From NCBI RefSeq assembly GCF_019084075.1, contig NZ_JAHREN010000001.1:3321501-3385500 (forward strand): a DNA stretch of 64,000 nt. The letters run 5' to 3'. Positions 1-9,306 of this stretch are shown piece after piece; positions within the stretch are counted from its first letter, which is position 1; each line of letters begins with the position of its first letter. The position numbers and the translations under genes were made by a program. This DNA is from Siccirubricoccus sp. G192 (GTDB lineage Bacteria; Pseudomonadota; Alphaproteobacteria; Acetobacterales; Acetobacteraceae). The notes beneath the pieces are model-generated. The model did no database searches, had not been told where the DNA came from, and saw nothing but the letters and a program-made list of their open reading frames with translations.

Positions 1-719
1 AAGCCGATGGCGCCACGGATGACCCGGCCGATGACGCCGGGGGAGAGGGTCGCCGGCCGCTCCGGATCCAGCGCCCCGTATAATATATGCGCGGTCATGG
101 CCCAGGCGCCGCTATCGGCCAGGGCGGCGAAGGGGCCGCAATCGAGCGCCAGCAGGTCGCGCCCCGCGGCCACGCGCGGCAATCCCAGATGGCTGTCCAC
201 CGTGGCGCGGCCATGGCCGGGGATGTGCTTGACCACCGGCACGCAGCCGGCCTCCTGCAGGCCCAGCACCCAGGCGCGGGCCAGCCGCGCCACCTCCGCC
301 GGATCTTCCGCGAAGGCGCGGTCGCCGATGATGTCGTGCTGGCCGGGCAGGCGCAGGTCCAGCACCGGGGCGCAGACCACATCGAAGCCGGCATCGTGGC
401 AGGCGAGGCCGAGCAGCGCGGCATTGGCGCGCACCGCTTCCTCTGGCAGGCCCTCGAAGGCAGCAGCGGGAGGGAAGGTCGGCCAATGCGGCGGCCGCAG
501 CCGGGCGACACGGCCACCCTCCTGGTCCACCAGGATCGGCGCCCCCTCCCCCAATTCGGCGCGGATATCGGCGGTGAGGCGGCGAAGCTGCTCCGGGTCC
601 TGGATGTTTCGGGCAAAGAGGATAGCGCCGAGTGGCGGCGCCAGGCGCCAGGACGCCGCCTCCTCCGCCGTCAGGGCCGGGCCCGAAAGCCCGACGATTG
701 CCGCCCTCGGTTGCGCCAT
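1..719 (-). CDS. nagZ: Beta-N-acetylhexosaminidase NagZ (3' end outside window)
   Basis: Glycoside hydrolase family 3 enzyme that removes GlcNAc from muropeptides during cytoplasmic cell-wall recycling. The frame opens with MAQPRAAIVGLSGP at the ATG whose first base is 719 and stays open to the window edge (about 239 residues). Visible family marks are ILFARNI, the ILVDQEGGRV substrate-binding stretch and KHIPGHGRATVDSH, which holds the KH(I/F)PGHG signature and the Asp-His dyad peculiar to NagZ. It lies 8 bp after the SPOR gene in the same direction, the usual alphaproteobacterial order argS-SPOR-nagZ, so it is probably co-transcribed. The C-terminus is missing only because the window ends. 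Confidence 0.93.
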   Translation of the reverse strand, partial: MAQPRAAIVGLSGPALTAEEAASWRLAPPLGAILFARNIQDPEQLRRLTADIRAELGEGAPILVDQEGGRVARLRPPHWPTFPPAAAFEGLPEEAVRANAALLGLACHDAGFDVVCAPVLDLRLPGQHDIIGDRAFAEDPAEVARLARAWVLGLQEAGCVPVVKHIPGHGRATVDSHLGLPRVAAGRDLLALDCGPFAALADSGAWAMTAHILYGALDPERPATLSPGVIGRVIRGAIG

Positions 720-727
720 GGAGGGGG

Positions 728-1522
728 TCAGGAGCCCAGGACGGCGCAGTTGCCGCCCTTGTCGCGCACCGCCTCGCAGAGTGCCCGCGCCGCGGCCTGG
801 TCGGCGAGGCCGCCGGTGCGGAGGCGGTACAGCGTTGCCTGGCCCTCACGCTCCAGCCGTGTGATGCGGGGCTGGAAGCCGGCGAGTTCCGGCACCCGGC
901 GCTGCAGCCGCTCCCATTCCGTCTTCGCCGCGGCCTCGGAGGACAGGGCGCCAAGCTGGATCTGCTGGCGGCCACCCGCCACCGGCTGGAGTGCGGGCGC
1001 GGCAGGCTCCACGGCGGCCGGCGCCGCCGCGGGCTGTGCGGGAACCGCCTGGGCCAGGCGTGGTGCCGGCTGGGCAGGCGCGGTGGGAGGCACGGCCGGC
1101 TCCTCCGGCGCGAAGGCCACCGGCGCCGGCAGGGGCGCGGCCGGCGGCGCCACCACCGCAGGCGCGGGTGGCGCCGCCTGCTGGCGCAGGACGTCCAGCG
1201 CCGGCATCTCCGGGCCGGCATCCAGCCGTGCCGTGGCGCTCTGGCTGCGCTCCGCCGCGCGGCGGACCGAGGGCGGTTCCAGCACGAGCTGATCCTGGTT
1301 CGGCACCAGCAGCCCGCCTGGATTCTCCGGCCGGATCTTCAGCGGGCGCGAATCCGCCTCGATCACCGGCACCGGGCGCGGCCCCATGCGGGAAATGCCC
1401 CAGGCCACCGCTCCGCCCAATGCCGCGACGCCGAGCAGCCCGCCCGCCACCACGAGCATGCGCCCGGACACAGCCGACTTTTCCGGGCGCTGGCGCCAGG
1501 ATGGAACCGTGATGTCGCTCAC
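728..1522 (-). CDS. SPOR-domain membrane protein
   Basis: 264 residues. A cytoplasmic N-terminus precedes one transmembrane helix (about residues 21-43, MLVVAGGLLGVAALGGAVAW), then a long Ala/Pro-rich periplasmic linker (about 60-185) and a C-terminal SPOR domain (about 187-264, beginning QIQLGALSSEAAAKTEW). SPOR domains bind peptidoglycan stripped of stem peptides at division sites, so a role in envelope or division is likely; no specific partner can be read from the sequence. The GTG start overlaps the corrected argS stop as GTGA, which indicates translational coupling and also supports the corrected argS frame. Confidence 0.88.
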   Translation of the reverse strand: MSDITVPSWRQRPEKSAVSGRMLVVAGGLLGVAALGGAVAWGISRMGPRPVPVIEADSRPLKIRPENPGGLLVPNQDQLVLEPPSVRRAAERSQSATARLDAGPEMPALDVLRQQAAPPAPAVVAPPAAPLPAPVAFAPEEPAVPPTAPAQPAPRLAQAVPAQPAAAPAAVEPAAPALQPVAGGRQQIQLGALSSEAAAKTEWERLQRRVPELAGFQPRITRLEREGQATLYRLRTGGLADQAAARALCEAVRDKGGNCAVLGS

Positions 1523-3287
1523 CGCATCTCCTCGGCCGGCGTAACCCCCATCACCGCGAGGCCCGAGCGGATGACCGTCGCCGTCGCAGCCACCAGGGCC
1601 AGCCGGGCCCTTGTGGCTTCCGGTTCATCCCCCCGAATGAATCGCAGGGTCGCGTCCTCGCGGCCCTTGTTCCACAATACATGAAAGTCGCTCGCCAAGT
1701 CATGGAGAAAAAGGCGATCCGGTGCGGTTCGCGGGCGGTTGCGGCCGCTTCCACGGTGCGCGGCCAGGCGGTCAGGCGGCGGATCAGCGCCAACTCCGCC
1801 GGATCCGCCAGCGACTCGAGCGGCGCGGCGGCGAGATCGGCAGCCGTTGGGTCTCCGGCCCCGCGCAGCACGCTGCGGCAGCGGGCATGCGCGTATTGCA
1901 CGTAGAAGACCGGGTTCTCGCGCGACTGCTCCACCACCTTGTCGAGGTCGAATTCCATCTGCGCATCGGATTTGCGCGTCAGCATGGTGAAGCGGACGGC
2001 ATCGCGCCCGACCTCGTCGATCAGGTCGCGCAAGGTCACATAGGTGCCGGCGCGCTTGCTCATGCGCACAGGCTGGCCGTCCTTCACCACATGGACGATC
2101 TGCGCCAGCACCACATCCAGCGAGACCTTGCCATCCGAGAGCGCGGCGACCGCGGCCTGCATCCGCTTCACATAGCCGCCATGGTCGGCACCCCAGACAT
2201 GCACCAGTTCGGAGAAGCCGCGCTCGATCTTGTGCAGGTGGTTGGCGATGTCATTCGCGAAATAGGTGCCTGACCCATCCGACTTGCGCAGCGGCCGGTC
2301 CACCTCGTCGCCGAACTGGGTGGCGCGGAACAGTTCCTGCTCGCGCGGTTCCCAATCATCGAGGGTCTTGCCCTTCGGCGGCTCCAGCACGCCGTGATAG
2401 ATCAGGCCCCGTGCCGCCAGCAGCGCCTCCGCCTCTTCGAGCTTGCCCGCCGCGACCAGCGCGCGCTCCGAGACGAACACGTCCTGGCGGACGCCGAGCG
2501 CGGCGAGATCCTCGCGGATGGCCTGCATCATCAGCTCGACCGTCACATCGCGCACGGTATCGAGCCAATGCGAGGGGCCGGCCGGCATCCCGCCGGGCTC
2601 GGCCAGGCTCTCGCCATAGCGGGCCCGCAGCGCCTCCCCCACCGGCACCAGGTAGTCGCCGCGGTATTGCAGCCCGCCCTGGATGGACTGAGCGTATTCC
2701 TCCTCGGTCAGCTTCGTGCCGAGCGCCTGGAGGTAGCGCCAATAGGCGGCATGGGCCAGCGCCAGGACCTGCGCCCCGGCATCGTTGATGTAGTATTCCT
2801 TGGTCACGTCCCAGCCGGCCTTGCCGAGCAGGTTGGCCAGCGCATCCCCCACCACCGCGCCACGGCAATGGCCGACATGCATCGGTCCGGTGGGATTGGC
2901 GGAGACGTATTCGACATCGACCCGGCGGCCGGCACCGAGGGTGCTGTCGCCATAGCCCTCCCCCGCCGCCAGGATCGCCGGCACCTGGGCGCGCAGGAAG
3001 CCCTCGCGCAGGCGCAGGTTGACGAAGCCGGGGCCGGCCGGGGCGGCGCTTTCCACTTCCGGCAGCGCCGCCAGCCGCTCGGCCAGGGCGGCGGCGAGCT
3101 TCGGCGGCGGCTGCCGCGCCGGCTTGGCCACGACCAGCGCCGCATTGGTTGCCATGTCGCCATGCGTGAGGTCGCGTGGCGGCTCCATCTGCACGCGGGC
3201 GAAGGCCTCCTCCGGCAGATCGGGGAGGAGATTCCGCATCGCCTCCACGGCGCGGGCGCGCAGCGCGGCAAAGATATCCTGGGTCAT
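1519..3287 (-). CDS. argS: Arginyl-tRNA synthetase, interrupted by one frameshift
   Basis: Class I synthetase charging tRNA-Arg. It has the N-terminal additional domain (about 1-115), the HIGH-type motif HVGH at residues 137-140 following SANPTGPM, and the KMSKS equivalent MSKRAG. The uninterrupted frame ends in nonsense after RIAFF near residue 525. Adding one base to the A5 run at 1708-1712 (plus strand) restores LHDLASDFHVLWNKGRED and a normal C-terminus ending AEEMR. The corrected protein is 589 residues, the usual length. Its TGA then overlaps the next gene's GTG. The gene is essential, so a sequencing indel is far likelier than a real mutation. Confidence 0.93.
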
Positions 3288-3298
3288 GGCGGCGTCCT

Positions 3299-3356
3299 AA
3301 AGCAGATCCCCCTCCGGTGGAACCACCGGAGGGGGTGAAGACGCCCGTGAAAACAA
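3299..3356. repeat. Palindromic intergenic element, copy 1
   Basis: Between dgt and argS lies a perfect 13-bp inverted repeat (3308-3320 with 3323-3335, 2-nt loop), preceded by AAAGCAGAT and followed by GTGAAAACAAAAGGCT. The core CCGGTGGAA-CCACCGG and the flanking AAACAAAAGG resemble the element at 40335-40442, which has the same plan (AGAGCA, GGTGGAAtCACC core, then GCAAAAAGG). This looks like a small dispersed repeat that may also act as a terminator for dgt. Both genes are leftward, so it would lie in their transcript. Confidence 0.6.
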
Positions 3357-3370
3357 AAGGCTACCCCGGC

Positions 3371-4526
3371 CTATCCCGGAATGTTCGGGTCGGTCAGGCG
3401 CCGGTGCTCCTCCAGCGCGAAACGGTCGGTCATGCCGGCGATATAGTCGCAGACCACCAGGGCGCAGCCGGGGGGAGCCGGCCTCGCCGGCGCGGGCGGC
3501 CCAGGCATCGGGCAGCATCTGCGGCCCGCCATGCAGCATCTGGAACAGCAACTGGCTCACCCGCTTGGATTTCTGCATGGCGCGGTTCACCCGCCAATGG
3601 CGATACATGCGCTGGAACAGGAATTCCCGCACGCCCTGGTTGGCCTCCGCCATGGCATCGGAGAAGGCGATCACCGGCTGGCCGGCGGCGCGGATGGCGG
3701 CGGCGCTGTCCGGCGCCAGCGCGGCGATCCGGCGCCCGGCCTCGGCCACCACGTCGTTCACCATGACATTGATGACCCGCCGCACCGTCTCCGCCACCAT
3801 CCGGTCCGGCGCCAGGCCCGGGTGATGCGACCGCGCCTCGGCATAGGCCTCGCCGATCAGCGGCAGGGCGGCCGCTTCCTCCAGGGTGAAGAGCCCGGCG
3901 CGGATGCCGTCGTCGAGGTCGTGGTTGTTGTAGGCGATGTCGTCTGAGAGCGCCGCCACCTGCGCCTCGGCCGAAGCGTGGGAGGTGAGTTCCAGCGGGT
4001 GCAGCCGGTCGTATTCCACGATATCGCGGGAGGGACGCCGCAGCGGGCCGTTGTGCTTGGCCAGGCCCTCCAGCGTCTCCCAGGTGAGGTTCAGCCCGTC
4101 GAAGGCGGCGTAGCGGTGTTCCAGCAGCGTGACGACCTTGAGGCTCTGGGCATTGTGGTCGAAGCCGCCATAGGGGCGCATCTGCGAATCGAGCGCCTCC
4201 TCCCCGGCATGGCCAAAGGGCGGGTGGCCGAGGTCGTGGGCGAGCGCCAGCGCCTCCGCCAGATCCTCGTCCAGCCGGAGTCGCCGGGCGATGGAGCGGG
4301 CGATCTGCGCCACCTCGATGCTGTGGGTGAGCCGGGTGCGGAAATAGTCGCCCTCATGGAAGACGAAGACCTGGGTCTTGTATTGCAGCCGGCGGAAGGC
4401 CCGGGAATGGATGATCCGGTCGCGGTCCCGCTGGAAGGGGGAGCGCGCATCGCCGCCCGGCTCCGGATGCAGCCGGCCGCGGGAGTCTTCGGGCCTCACG
4501 GCCCAAGGGGCGCGATCCTGGGGCAT
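3371..4526 (-). CDS. dgt: dGTP triphosphohydrolase-like HD protein, one frameshift
   Basis: HD-superfamily deoxyguanosinetriphosphate triphosphohydrolase-like protein, which splits dNTPs to deoxynucleoside plus triphosphate. Family marks are [19 protein letters not shown] (about 34-52), the H of [12 protein letters not shown] and the metal-binding [13 protein letters not shown]. The frame breaks after ARAGEAGSP. Removing one base from the G6 run at 3470-3475 continues as [19 protein letters not shown] and ends at a TAG at 3371, giving 384 residues, the normal size. Its position before argS and divergent from erpA is typical for Alphaproteobacteria. It is probably an intact gene with a sequencing insertion. 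Confidence 0.9.
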
Positions 4527-4623
4527 CCGCGGCGCTTACCAGCCCCTCCCCCCGCGCCGCAACGTCAAGGCGATTGGGATCCCGGCCCTGGGCCGCCTAT
4601 CTTCCAGGGCCAGGAGAGTCCCG

Positions 4624-4974
4624 ATGCCCGATGGATCGACCATGCCGAGCTTCCGCGTCACCCCCCGCGCCGCCGCGGAGGTGGCAGATATCGCCGCACG
4701 CGAGGGCAAGCCGGGCGCCGGGCTGCGCGTCTCTGTCAGCGCCGGCGGCTGCTCGGGCTTCCAGTACGGCTTCGTGCTGGACGACCAGCCCCAGCCCGAT
4801 GACCTGGTGATCGAGGAAGGTGCGGCGAAGGTCTTCGTCGACCCGGTCTCGCTGGACCTGCTGGCCGGGTCCGAGCTCGATTGGAACGAGGCGCTGATCG
4901 CCGCGCATTTCGCCATCCGGAACCCGCAGGCGGTCTCCGGCTGCGGCTGTGGTGCCTCCTTCGCGATCGGCTGA
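4624..4974 (+). CDS. erpA: Iron-sulfur cluster insertion protein, HesB/IscA family
   Basis: 116-residue A-type carrier that delivers Fe-S clusters to apoproteins. The three invariant cysteines are present: Cys in SAGGCSGFQYGF and the pair in the C-terminal CGCGASF. The start at 4624 was chosen because CAGGAG lies 7-8 bases upstream; a second ATG follows at residue 7. It is divergent from dgt, as in many Alphaproteobacteria, and is followed 42 bp later by xthA. ErpA is the likely subfamily because of this context, but IscA cannot be excluded from sequence alone. Confidence 0.9.
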   Translation: MPDGSTMPSFRVTPRAAAEVADIAAREGKPGAGLRVSVSAGGCSGFQYGFVLDDQPQPDDLVIEEGAAKVFVDPVSLDLLAGSELDWNEALIAAHFAIRNPQAVSGCGCGASFAIG

Positions 4975-5016
4975 GCCTCCGCTACACTGCCGCGACCCGG
5001 AACGGACCTGGCAGGC

Positions 5017-5784
5017 ATGCGGATTGCTACCTTCAACGTGAACTCAGTCCGCCGGCGGGTGCCGCATCTCCGGCGGTTCCTGCAACGGCACGGGCCGGAC
5101 CTGGTCTTCCTGCAGGAGACCAAGTGCCGGAGCGAGGAATTCCCGCAGCTCGATTTCGCCGATACCGGCTACCGGGTGCATCCGCTTGGCCAGCAGGGCG
5201 GGCGCAATGGCGTGGCGGTGCTCGGCCGCATTCCCTTCGAGGTCACGGCCGAGGCCCTGCCCGGCGAAGCCGAGGACAATCAGGCGCGATTCCTGGAGGT
5301 GGCGGCGGCGGGCATCCGGCTCGCCGGCATCTACCTGCCGAATGGCAATTCCGGCGGCGATGACGGCTTTGCCTACAAGCTGCGCTGGATGGAGCGGCTG
5401 GGGGCCTGGGTGCGGGACCGGCTCGATGCCTTCGAGCCCTGCGCCGTGCTGGGCGACTTCAATGTCTGCCCGACCGATGCCGACTTCGCGCCGGGCGCGC
5501 TGCCGCCCACGGATGCGCTGGTCCGGCCGGAAAGCCGCGCGCGGTTCCGGGCGCTGCTCCATGCCGGCATGACCGATGCGCTACAGGCGCTGCATCCGGC
5601 CGATGCGCCCTATACCTATTGGGATTACGGCCCGGCCTTCGAATCCAACCGAGGGCTCCGCATCGACCACATCCTGCTGAGCCCGGAACTGGCGGAGCGG
5701 CTGGCGAATTGCGGCGTGGACCTCAAGGCCAGGTCGGAGGAGCAGCCGAGTGACCACGCCCCGGTCTGGTGCGACCTGTCCTGA
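5017..5784 (+). CDS. xthA: Exodeoxyribonuclease III (AP endonuclease)
   Basis: 255-residue endonuclease/exonuclease/phosphatase-fold enzyme that cuts DNA at abasic sites and trims 3' ends in base-excision repair. Motifs in order: MRIATFNVNSVRRR at the N-terminus, the metal-binding Glu in FLQETKC, YLPNGN, the catalytic GDFNVCPTD, and RIDHILLSPEL followed by SDHAPVWCDL, which holds the catalytic Asp-His pair. Full length. It follows erpA closely and ends at a strong hairpin. Confidence 0.95.
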   Translation: MRIATFNVNSVRRRVPHLRRFLQRHGPDLVFLQETKCRSEEFPQLDFADTGYRVHPLGQQGGRNGVAVLGRIPFEVTAEALPGEAEDNQARFLEVAAAGIRLAGIYLPNGNSGGDDGFAYKLRWMERLGAWVRDRLDAFEPCAVLGDFNVCPTDADFAPGALPPTDALVRPESRARFRALLHAGMTDALQALHPADAPYTYWDYGPAFESNRGLRIDHILLSPELAERLANCGVDLKARSEEQPSDHAPVWCDLS

Positions 5785-5791
5785 GCCGCGA

Positions 5792-5821
5792 GGCCCTCCC
5801 CTGCCGAGGCAGGGAAGGGCC
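5792..5821. terminator. Hairpin between convergent xthA and a lipoprotein gene
   Basis: A 14-bp stem with one mismatch (5792-5805 with 5808-5821) and a 2-nt loop. It lies 7 bases past the xthA stop and 17 bases from the stop of the converging lipoprotein gene, so it could end transcription in both directions. There is no T-tract. Confidence 0.6.
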
Positions 5822-5838
5822 GGCAGGGATCGCGCCGA

Positions 5839-6003
5839 TCAGTAGCTCGGGCGCACCGTGACGGTCGGCGGCGCGGCCTGGGGCTGGACGATGGTGGGCG
5901 CCGGGGTCACGACCGTGGGCTGCGCGGGCTGGCGCTCGACATAGGTGCAGGCCGAAACGGCCATGGCGAGGCCGAGCACGGCAAGGGCGGGCAGGATACG
6001 CAT
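5839..6003 (-). CDS. Small lipoprotein, 54 residues
   Basis: The frame begins MRILPALAVLGLAMAVSACTY, a signal peptide with lipobox VSAC (lipidated Cys at residue 19). The mature part is only about 36 residues, rich in Pro, Val and Thr (TVVTPAPTIVQPQAAPP). Small lipoproteins of this kind are common in Acetobacteraceae genomes, but no function is known to me. AGGAGGAAGACCGCG lies directly upstream of the ATG, a good ribosome-binding site, which supports its being real. Confidence 0.7.
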   Translation of the reverse strand: MRILPALAVLGLAMAVSACTYVERQPAQPTVVTPAPTIVQPQAAPPTVTVRPSY

Positions 6004-6109
6004 CGCGGTCTTCCTCCTGTTGTGGACCGATACTGCGCAACAACATTCACGCGCCCCGATCGTCGCGCGGCCGGCAGGTGACGCTTGCGTGACTTCGTAT
6101 CACGGGGCG

Positions 6110-6406
6110 TCAGTGCCAGCCGCCCGGCACCCAGACCCAGCCGCCGCGGCGCGGCACCCACCGCCCATGCTCCCAGCGGCCCCGGCGCTGGCGGACCCAA
6201 CGGCCGGCGACCCAGACATAGGCGCGGCCATTCCAGTGCCAGTGGCCGGGTTCCCACACCAGGCGCGGGCCGGGCGGGCGGCCGGGTCTCGGTTCGAGCC
6301 GCAGCGGCGGTGGCGGCGGCGGCATGCGGGGTTGTGCCGCCGCCGGCGAGGCCGCGACGCCCAGCAGGGCCAGCAGCAGGCCGCGCCGGCCAGGGTTGCG
6401 CGCCAT
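6110..6406 (-). CDS. WXXGXW-repeat secreted protein
   Basis: 98 residues. A signal peptide (MARNPGRRGLLLALLGVAASPAAAQ) is followed by a Pro-rich spacer and a tryptophan-rich C-terminal half with W-x2-G-x-W type repeats: WEPGHWHWNGRAYVWVAGRW and then WEHGRWVPRRGGWVWVPGGW. This matches the YXWGXW/WXXGXW repeat family (PF12779), which is exported and of unknown function. The start at 6406 begins the signal peptide and follows the TAG of the upstream lipoprotein gene by one base, so the two are one unit. Confidence 0.78.
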   Translation of the reverse strand: MARNPGRRGLLLALLGVAASPAAAQPRMPPPPPPLRLEPRPGRPPGPRLVWEPGHWHWNGRAYVWVAGRWVRQRRGRWEHGRWVPRRGGWVWVPGGWH

Positions 6407-6407
6407 G

Positions 6408-6608
6408 CTACCAGCGCCGCCAGCCATAGCCGTACCCATAGGGGCGCGGCGCATAGCCGTAGCCATAGGGTCGGTAGTAATAGGGCCTCGGGGCGACATA
6501 GACGCTGGCCGCCGGCGGGCCGTAATAGCCCGGCCCTGCCGGATAGGCGACGCAGCCGCCGAGCGCAGCCAGCAGGGGCAGCAGGAGCAGGAAACGCAGC
6601 CGTCGCAT
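6408..6608 (-). CDS. Tyr/Pro/Gly-rich lipoprotein
   Basis: 66 residues. The signal peptide MRRLRFLLLLPLLAALGGC ends in a lipobox (LGGC, Cys 19). The mature part is a low-complexity tail of Tyr, Gly, Pro and Arg (YYYRPYGYGYAPRPYGYGYG). The start at 6608 was chosen over an in-frame upstream ATG because it begins the signal peptide. It is immediately upstream of the WXXGXW gene, and both products are exported, so they may act together at the envelope. Function unknown. Confidence 0.7.
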   Translation of the reverse strand: MRRLRFLLLLPLLAALGGCVAYPAGPGYYGPPAASVYVAPRPYYYRPYGYGYAPRPYGYGYGWRRW

Positions 6609-6712
6609 GGGGTGCCTCCATCGCTGCACCAATGCAGCACCATCTCTGTGACGAAACGCGGGCAGCAAGCGCGAGGCGGCGGCACCAGGCCGTGACATGG
6701 CCGCGACGGTGG

Positions 6713-6738
6713 CCCCGTCCCCGATGGCGGGGATGGGG
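6713..6738 (-). terminator. Hairpin downstream of ilvD
   Basis: An 11-bp inverted repeat with one mismatch (6713-6723 with 6728-6738, loop ATGG), 42 bases past the ilvD stop in the leftward direction. It is GC-rich and lacks a U-tract, so it is only a candidate terminator. Confidence 0.5.
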
Positions 6739-6779
6739 CGGCTTCGCCTCCGGCCGACCGGACCGATCAGGCCAGGGGG

Positions 6780-8501
6780 CTACTGATCGGCATAGCAATG
6801 CGTCTCCGCCGCCGCGCCCGGCTGGGTCACGGCGCCGAGATAGGCCGGGCCGACGGTCTGGGCGTATTTCCAGAGTGCGCCCGAGTTGTAGTCGGTCCTG
6901 CGGGGCTGCCAGGCGGCGCGGCGCGCGGCCAGTTCCGCCTCTGGCACCAGCATCTCGATGCTGCCCTTCGCCGCATCAATCACGATGCGGTCGCCATTCC
7001 GCAGCAGCGCGATCGGGCCGCCCACCGCGGCTTCCGGGCCGACATGGCCGACGCAGAAGCCGCGGGTGGCGCCGGAGAAGCGGCCATCGGTGATCAGCGC
7101 CACGGATTCGCCCATGCCCTGGCCATAGATGGCGGCGGTGGTGGAGAGCATCTCGCGCATGCCCGGCCCGCCCTTCGGCCCCTCATAGCGGATGACGATG
7201 ACATCGCCCGGCTTGTAGGCGCGCGCCTCCACGGCGGCGAAGGCATCCTCCTCGCAGTCGAAGCAGAGCGCGGTGCCTTCAAAGCGGAGATTCTTCATGC
7301 CGGCGATCTTCACGATGCCGCCCTCCGGCGCTAGGTTGCCCTTGAGGCCCACCACGCCGCCGGTGGTCGAGATCGCCTTGGAGACCGGGTAGATCACGTC
7401 CTGGTCCAGCGGGAAGATCACGCCCTTGTGGTTCTCGGCCAGGGTCTGGCCGGTGACGGTCATGCAGTCCCCATGCATCAACCCGGCATCCAGCAGCGCC
7501 TTGATGATGACCGGGATGCCGCCGACCCGGTAGACGTCATAGGCGACGTATTTCCCGCCCGGCTTGAGGTCGGCGATATAGGGCGTGCGCCGCATGATCT
7601 CCACCACGTCGTCCATGGTGAAGCGGATGCCCGCCTCATGCGCGATGGCGGGCAGGTGCAGCCCGGCATTGGTGGAACCGCCAGTGGCACCCACCACCAC
7701 GGCGGCATTCTCCAGCGCGCGGCGGGTGACGATGTCGCGCGGGCGGAGGTTGCGGCGGATCAGCTCCATCACCGCCTTGCCGGATTCCACGGCCCAGCGG
7801 TCGCGGTCCTCATAGGGCGCGGGGGCACCGGCGGAGCCGGGCAGCGCGAGCCCGATCGCCTCGGAAACCGTCGCCATGGTATTGGCGGTAAACTGGCCGC
7901 CGCAGGCGCCCGCGCTCGGGCAGGCGACGCATTCCAGCTCGTGCAGATCCTCGTCGGACATGTTGCCGGCGGCGTGCTGGCCGACCGCCTCGAAGACATC
8001 CACCACGGTGACGTCGCGGCCCTTGAACTTGCCGGGCAGGATCGAGCCGCCATACATGAAGACGCTCGGCACATTGAGCCGCAGCATCGCCATCATCATG
8101 CCGGGCAGCGACTTGTCGCAGCCCGCGAGCCCCACCAGCGCGTCGTAGCAATGGCCGCGCATGGTGAGTTCCACCGTATCGGCGATCGCGTCGCGCGAGG
8201 CCAGCGAGGACTTCATGCCCTGATGGCCCATGGCGATGCCATCGGTCACGGTGATGGTGGTGAACTCGCGCGGCGTGCCGCCGGCGTGCTTCACGCCTTC
8301 CTTCACGCTCTGCGCCTGGCGGTGCAGCGCGATGTTGCAGGGCGCGGCCTCGTTCCAGCAGGTGGCGACGCCGACGAAGGGCTGGTCGATCTCGGCCTCG
8401 GTCAGGCCCATGGCGTAGTAGTAGGAGCGGTGCGGCGCCCGCTCCGGCCCGACGGTCACATGGCGGCTCGGCAGCCGCGACTTGTCCCAGTTGGTCGTCA
8501 T
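6780..8501 (-). CDS. ilvD: Dihydroxy-acid dehydratase
   Basis: Fe-S enzyme dehydrating 2,3-dihydroxy-3-methylbutanoate or -pentanoate in valine, leucine and isoleucine synthesis. 573 residues, normal for the family. Motifs: [11 protein letters not shown] with the first cluster Cys, [14 protein letters not shown] with the second, [21 protein letters not shown], and [19 protein letters not shown] near the C-terminus. The frame extends far upstream of the ATG at 8501, but homology starts at [16 protein letters not shown]. Stands alone, with no other ilv gene in view. Confidence 0.95.
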   Translation of the reverse strand: MTTNWDKSRLPSRHVTVGPERAPHRSYYYAMGLTEAEIDQPFVGVATCWNEAAPCNIALHRQAQSVKEGVKHAGGTPREFTTITVTDGIAMGHQGMKSSLASRDAIADTVELTMRGHCYDALVGLAGCDKSLPGMMMAMLRLNVPSVFMYGGSILPGKFKGRDVTVVDVFEAVGQHAAGNMSDEDLHELECVACPSAGACGGQFTANTMATVSEAIGLALPGSAGAPAPYEDRDRWAVESGKAVMELIRRNLRPRDIVTRRALENAAVVVGATGGSTNAGLHLPAIAHEAGIRFTMDDVVEIMRRTPYIADLKPGGKYVAYDVYRVGGIPVIIKALLDAGLMHGDCMTVTGQTLAENHKGVIFPLDQDVIYPVSKAISTTGGVVGLKGNLAPEGGIVKIAGMKNLRFEGTALCFDCEEDAFAAVEARAYKPGDVIVIRYEGPKGGPGMREMLSTTAAIYGQGMGESVALITDGRFSGATRGFCVGHVGPEAAVGGPIALLRNGDRIVIDAAKGSIEMLVPEAELAARRAAWQPRRTDYNSGALWKYAQTVGPAYLGAVTQPGAAAETHCYADQ

Positions 8502-8611
8502 CTGGCGTCTTCCCTGCATCGGGCGGGTCGGCATCCGTCCCTTTGGGCGGCCCCGCACCTCGGTGAATGGCATGGACCGGGCTTGCGGGACAGGGGGTGG
8601 CGTGGCGTAGC

Positions 8612-9200
8612 ATGGCCCGGCACCCCTATATCGGTCTCGCCAGGGCAGAGCCACTTCCGGCCCCCCCCGGGAAGATGACCCGCGAGATGTATCATCGCTG
8701 GGCCGAGGCCCAGCCGCACGGGCGGTTCGAACTGGTGGCCGGCGAGGTCGTGGCGATGGCGCCGGAACGGGTTGGGCATGCCGAAACAAAGGCCATGGCC
8801 TGGCTGCTGCTGCGGCAGGCCATCGCCGCTGCTGGGCTGTCCTGCCAGGCCCTGCCGGACAGGGTGACGGTGGTAATGGACGACGCCACCGTCTACGAGC
8901 CGGGCGCCCTGGTGAATTGCGGCGAGCGACCGGACCGCTACCGCCGTGCCCAATCCGGTGATCGTGGTGGAGGTGGTGTCGCCGGGCACGCGCGCGGTGG
9001 ATAGCGGCATCAAGCTCACCGACTATTTCCGCGTGCCCTCCATCCGGCACTACCTCATCCTGCTGGCCGAGCAGCGCCGCGTGATCCACCATTGGCGGCG
9101 GGAGGACGGGAGCCTCGAGACGCGGCTGATCGGGGCGGGACCAGTCGGACTGGACCCACCCGGCATCACCATCATGGCGGAGGCGCTGTTCGGGGCGTAG
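8612..9200 (+). CDS. Uma2/DUF820-family putative endonuclease, one frameshift
   Basis: Uma2-type proteins have a PD-(D/E)XK nuclease fold and are of unclear role. The N-terminal part has MTREMYHRWAEAQPHGRFEL and GEVVAMAPERVGHA. A second frame continues PNPVIVVEVVSPGT, the characteristic core with the catalytic Glu, then YFRVPSIRHYLIL. The join is near 8925-8935, where one surplus base separates the two frames; removing it gives about 195 residues, typical for the family. Unlike most frameshifts here it is not in a long homopolymer, so real decay is also possible. It is divergent from ilvD. Confidence 0.72.
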
Positions 9201-9306
9201 AGTGGGCGGCGCCGCACCCTGCCCCTACTCTCCGAGCCGTACCATCTCGTCGCGGGCGGCCTCGGATTGCCTCTATTTTTCGTAACCGACGTTGCCCTCG
9301 CATGGG

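Noticed and set aside
7428..8678. A 416-codon plus-strand frame opposite ilvD
   Set aside because: Shadow of a GC-rich gene; its His/Gly/Ala-rich text has no family character, while ilvD on the other strand is unmistakable.
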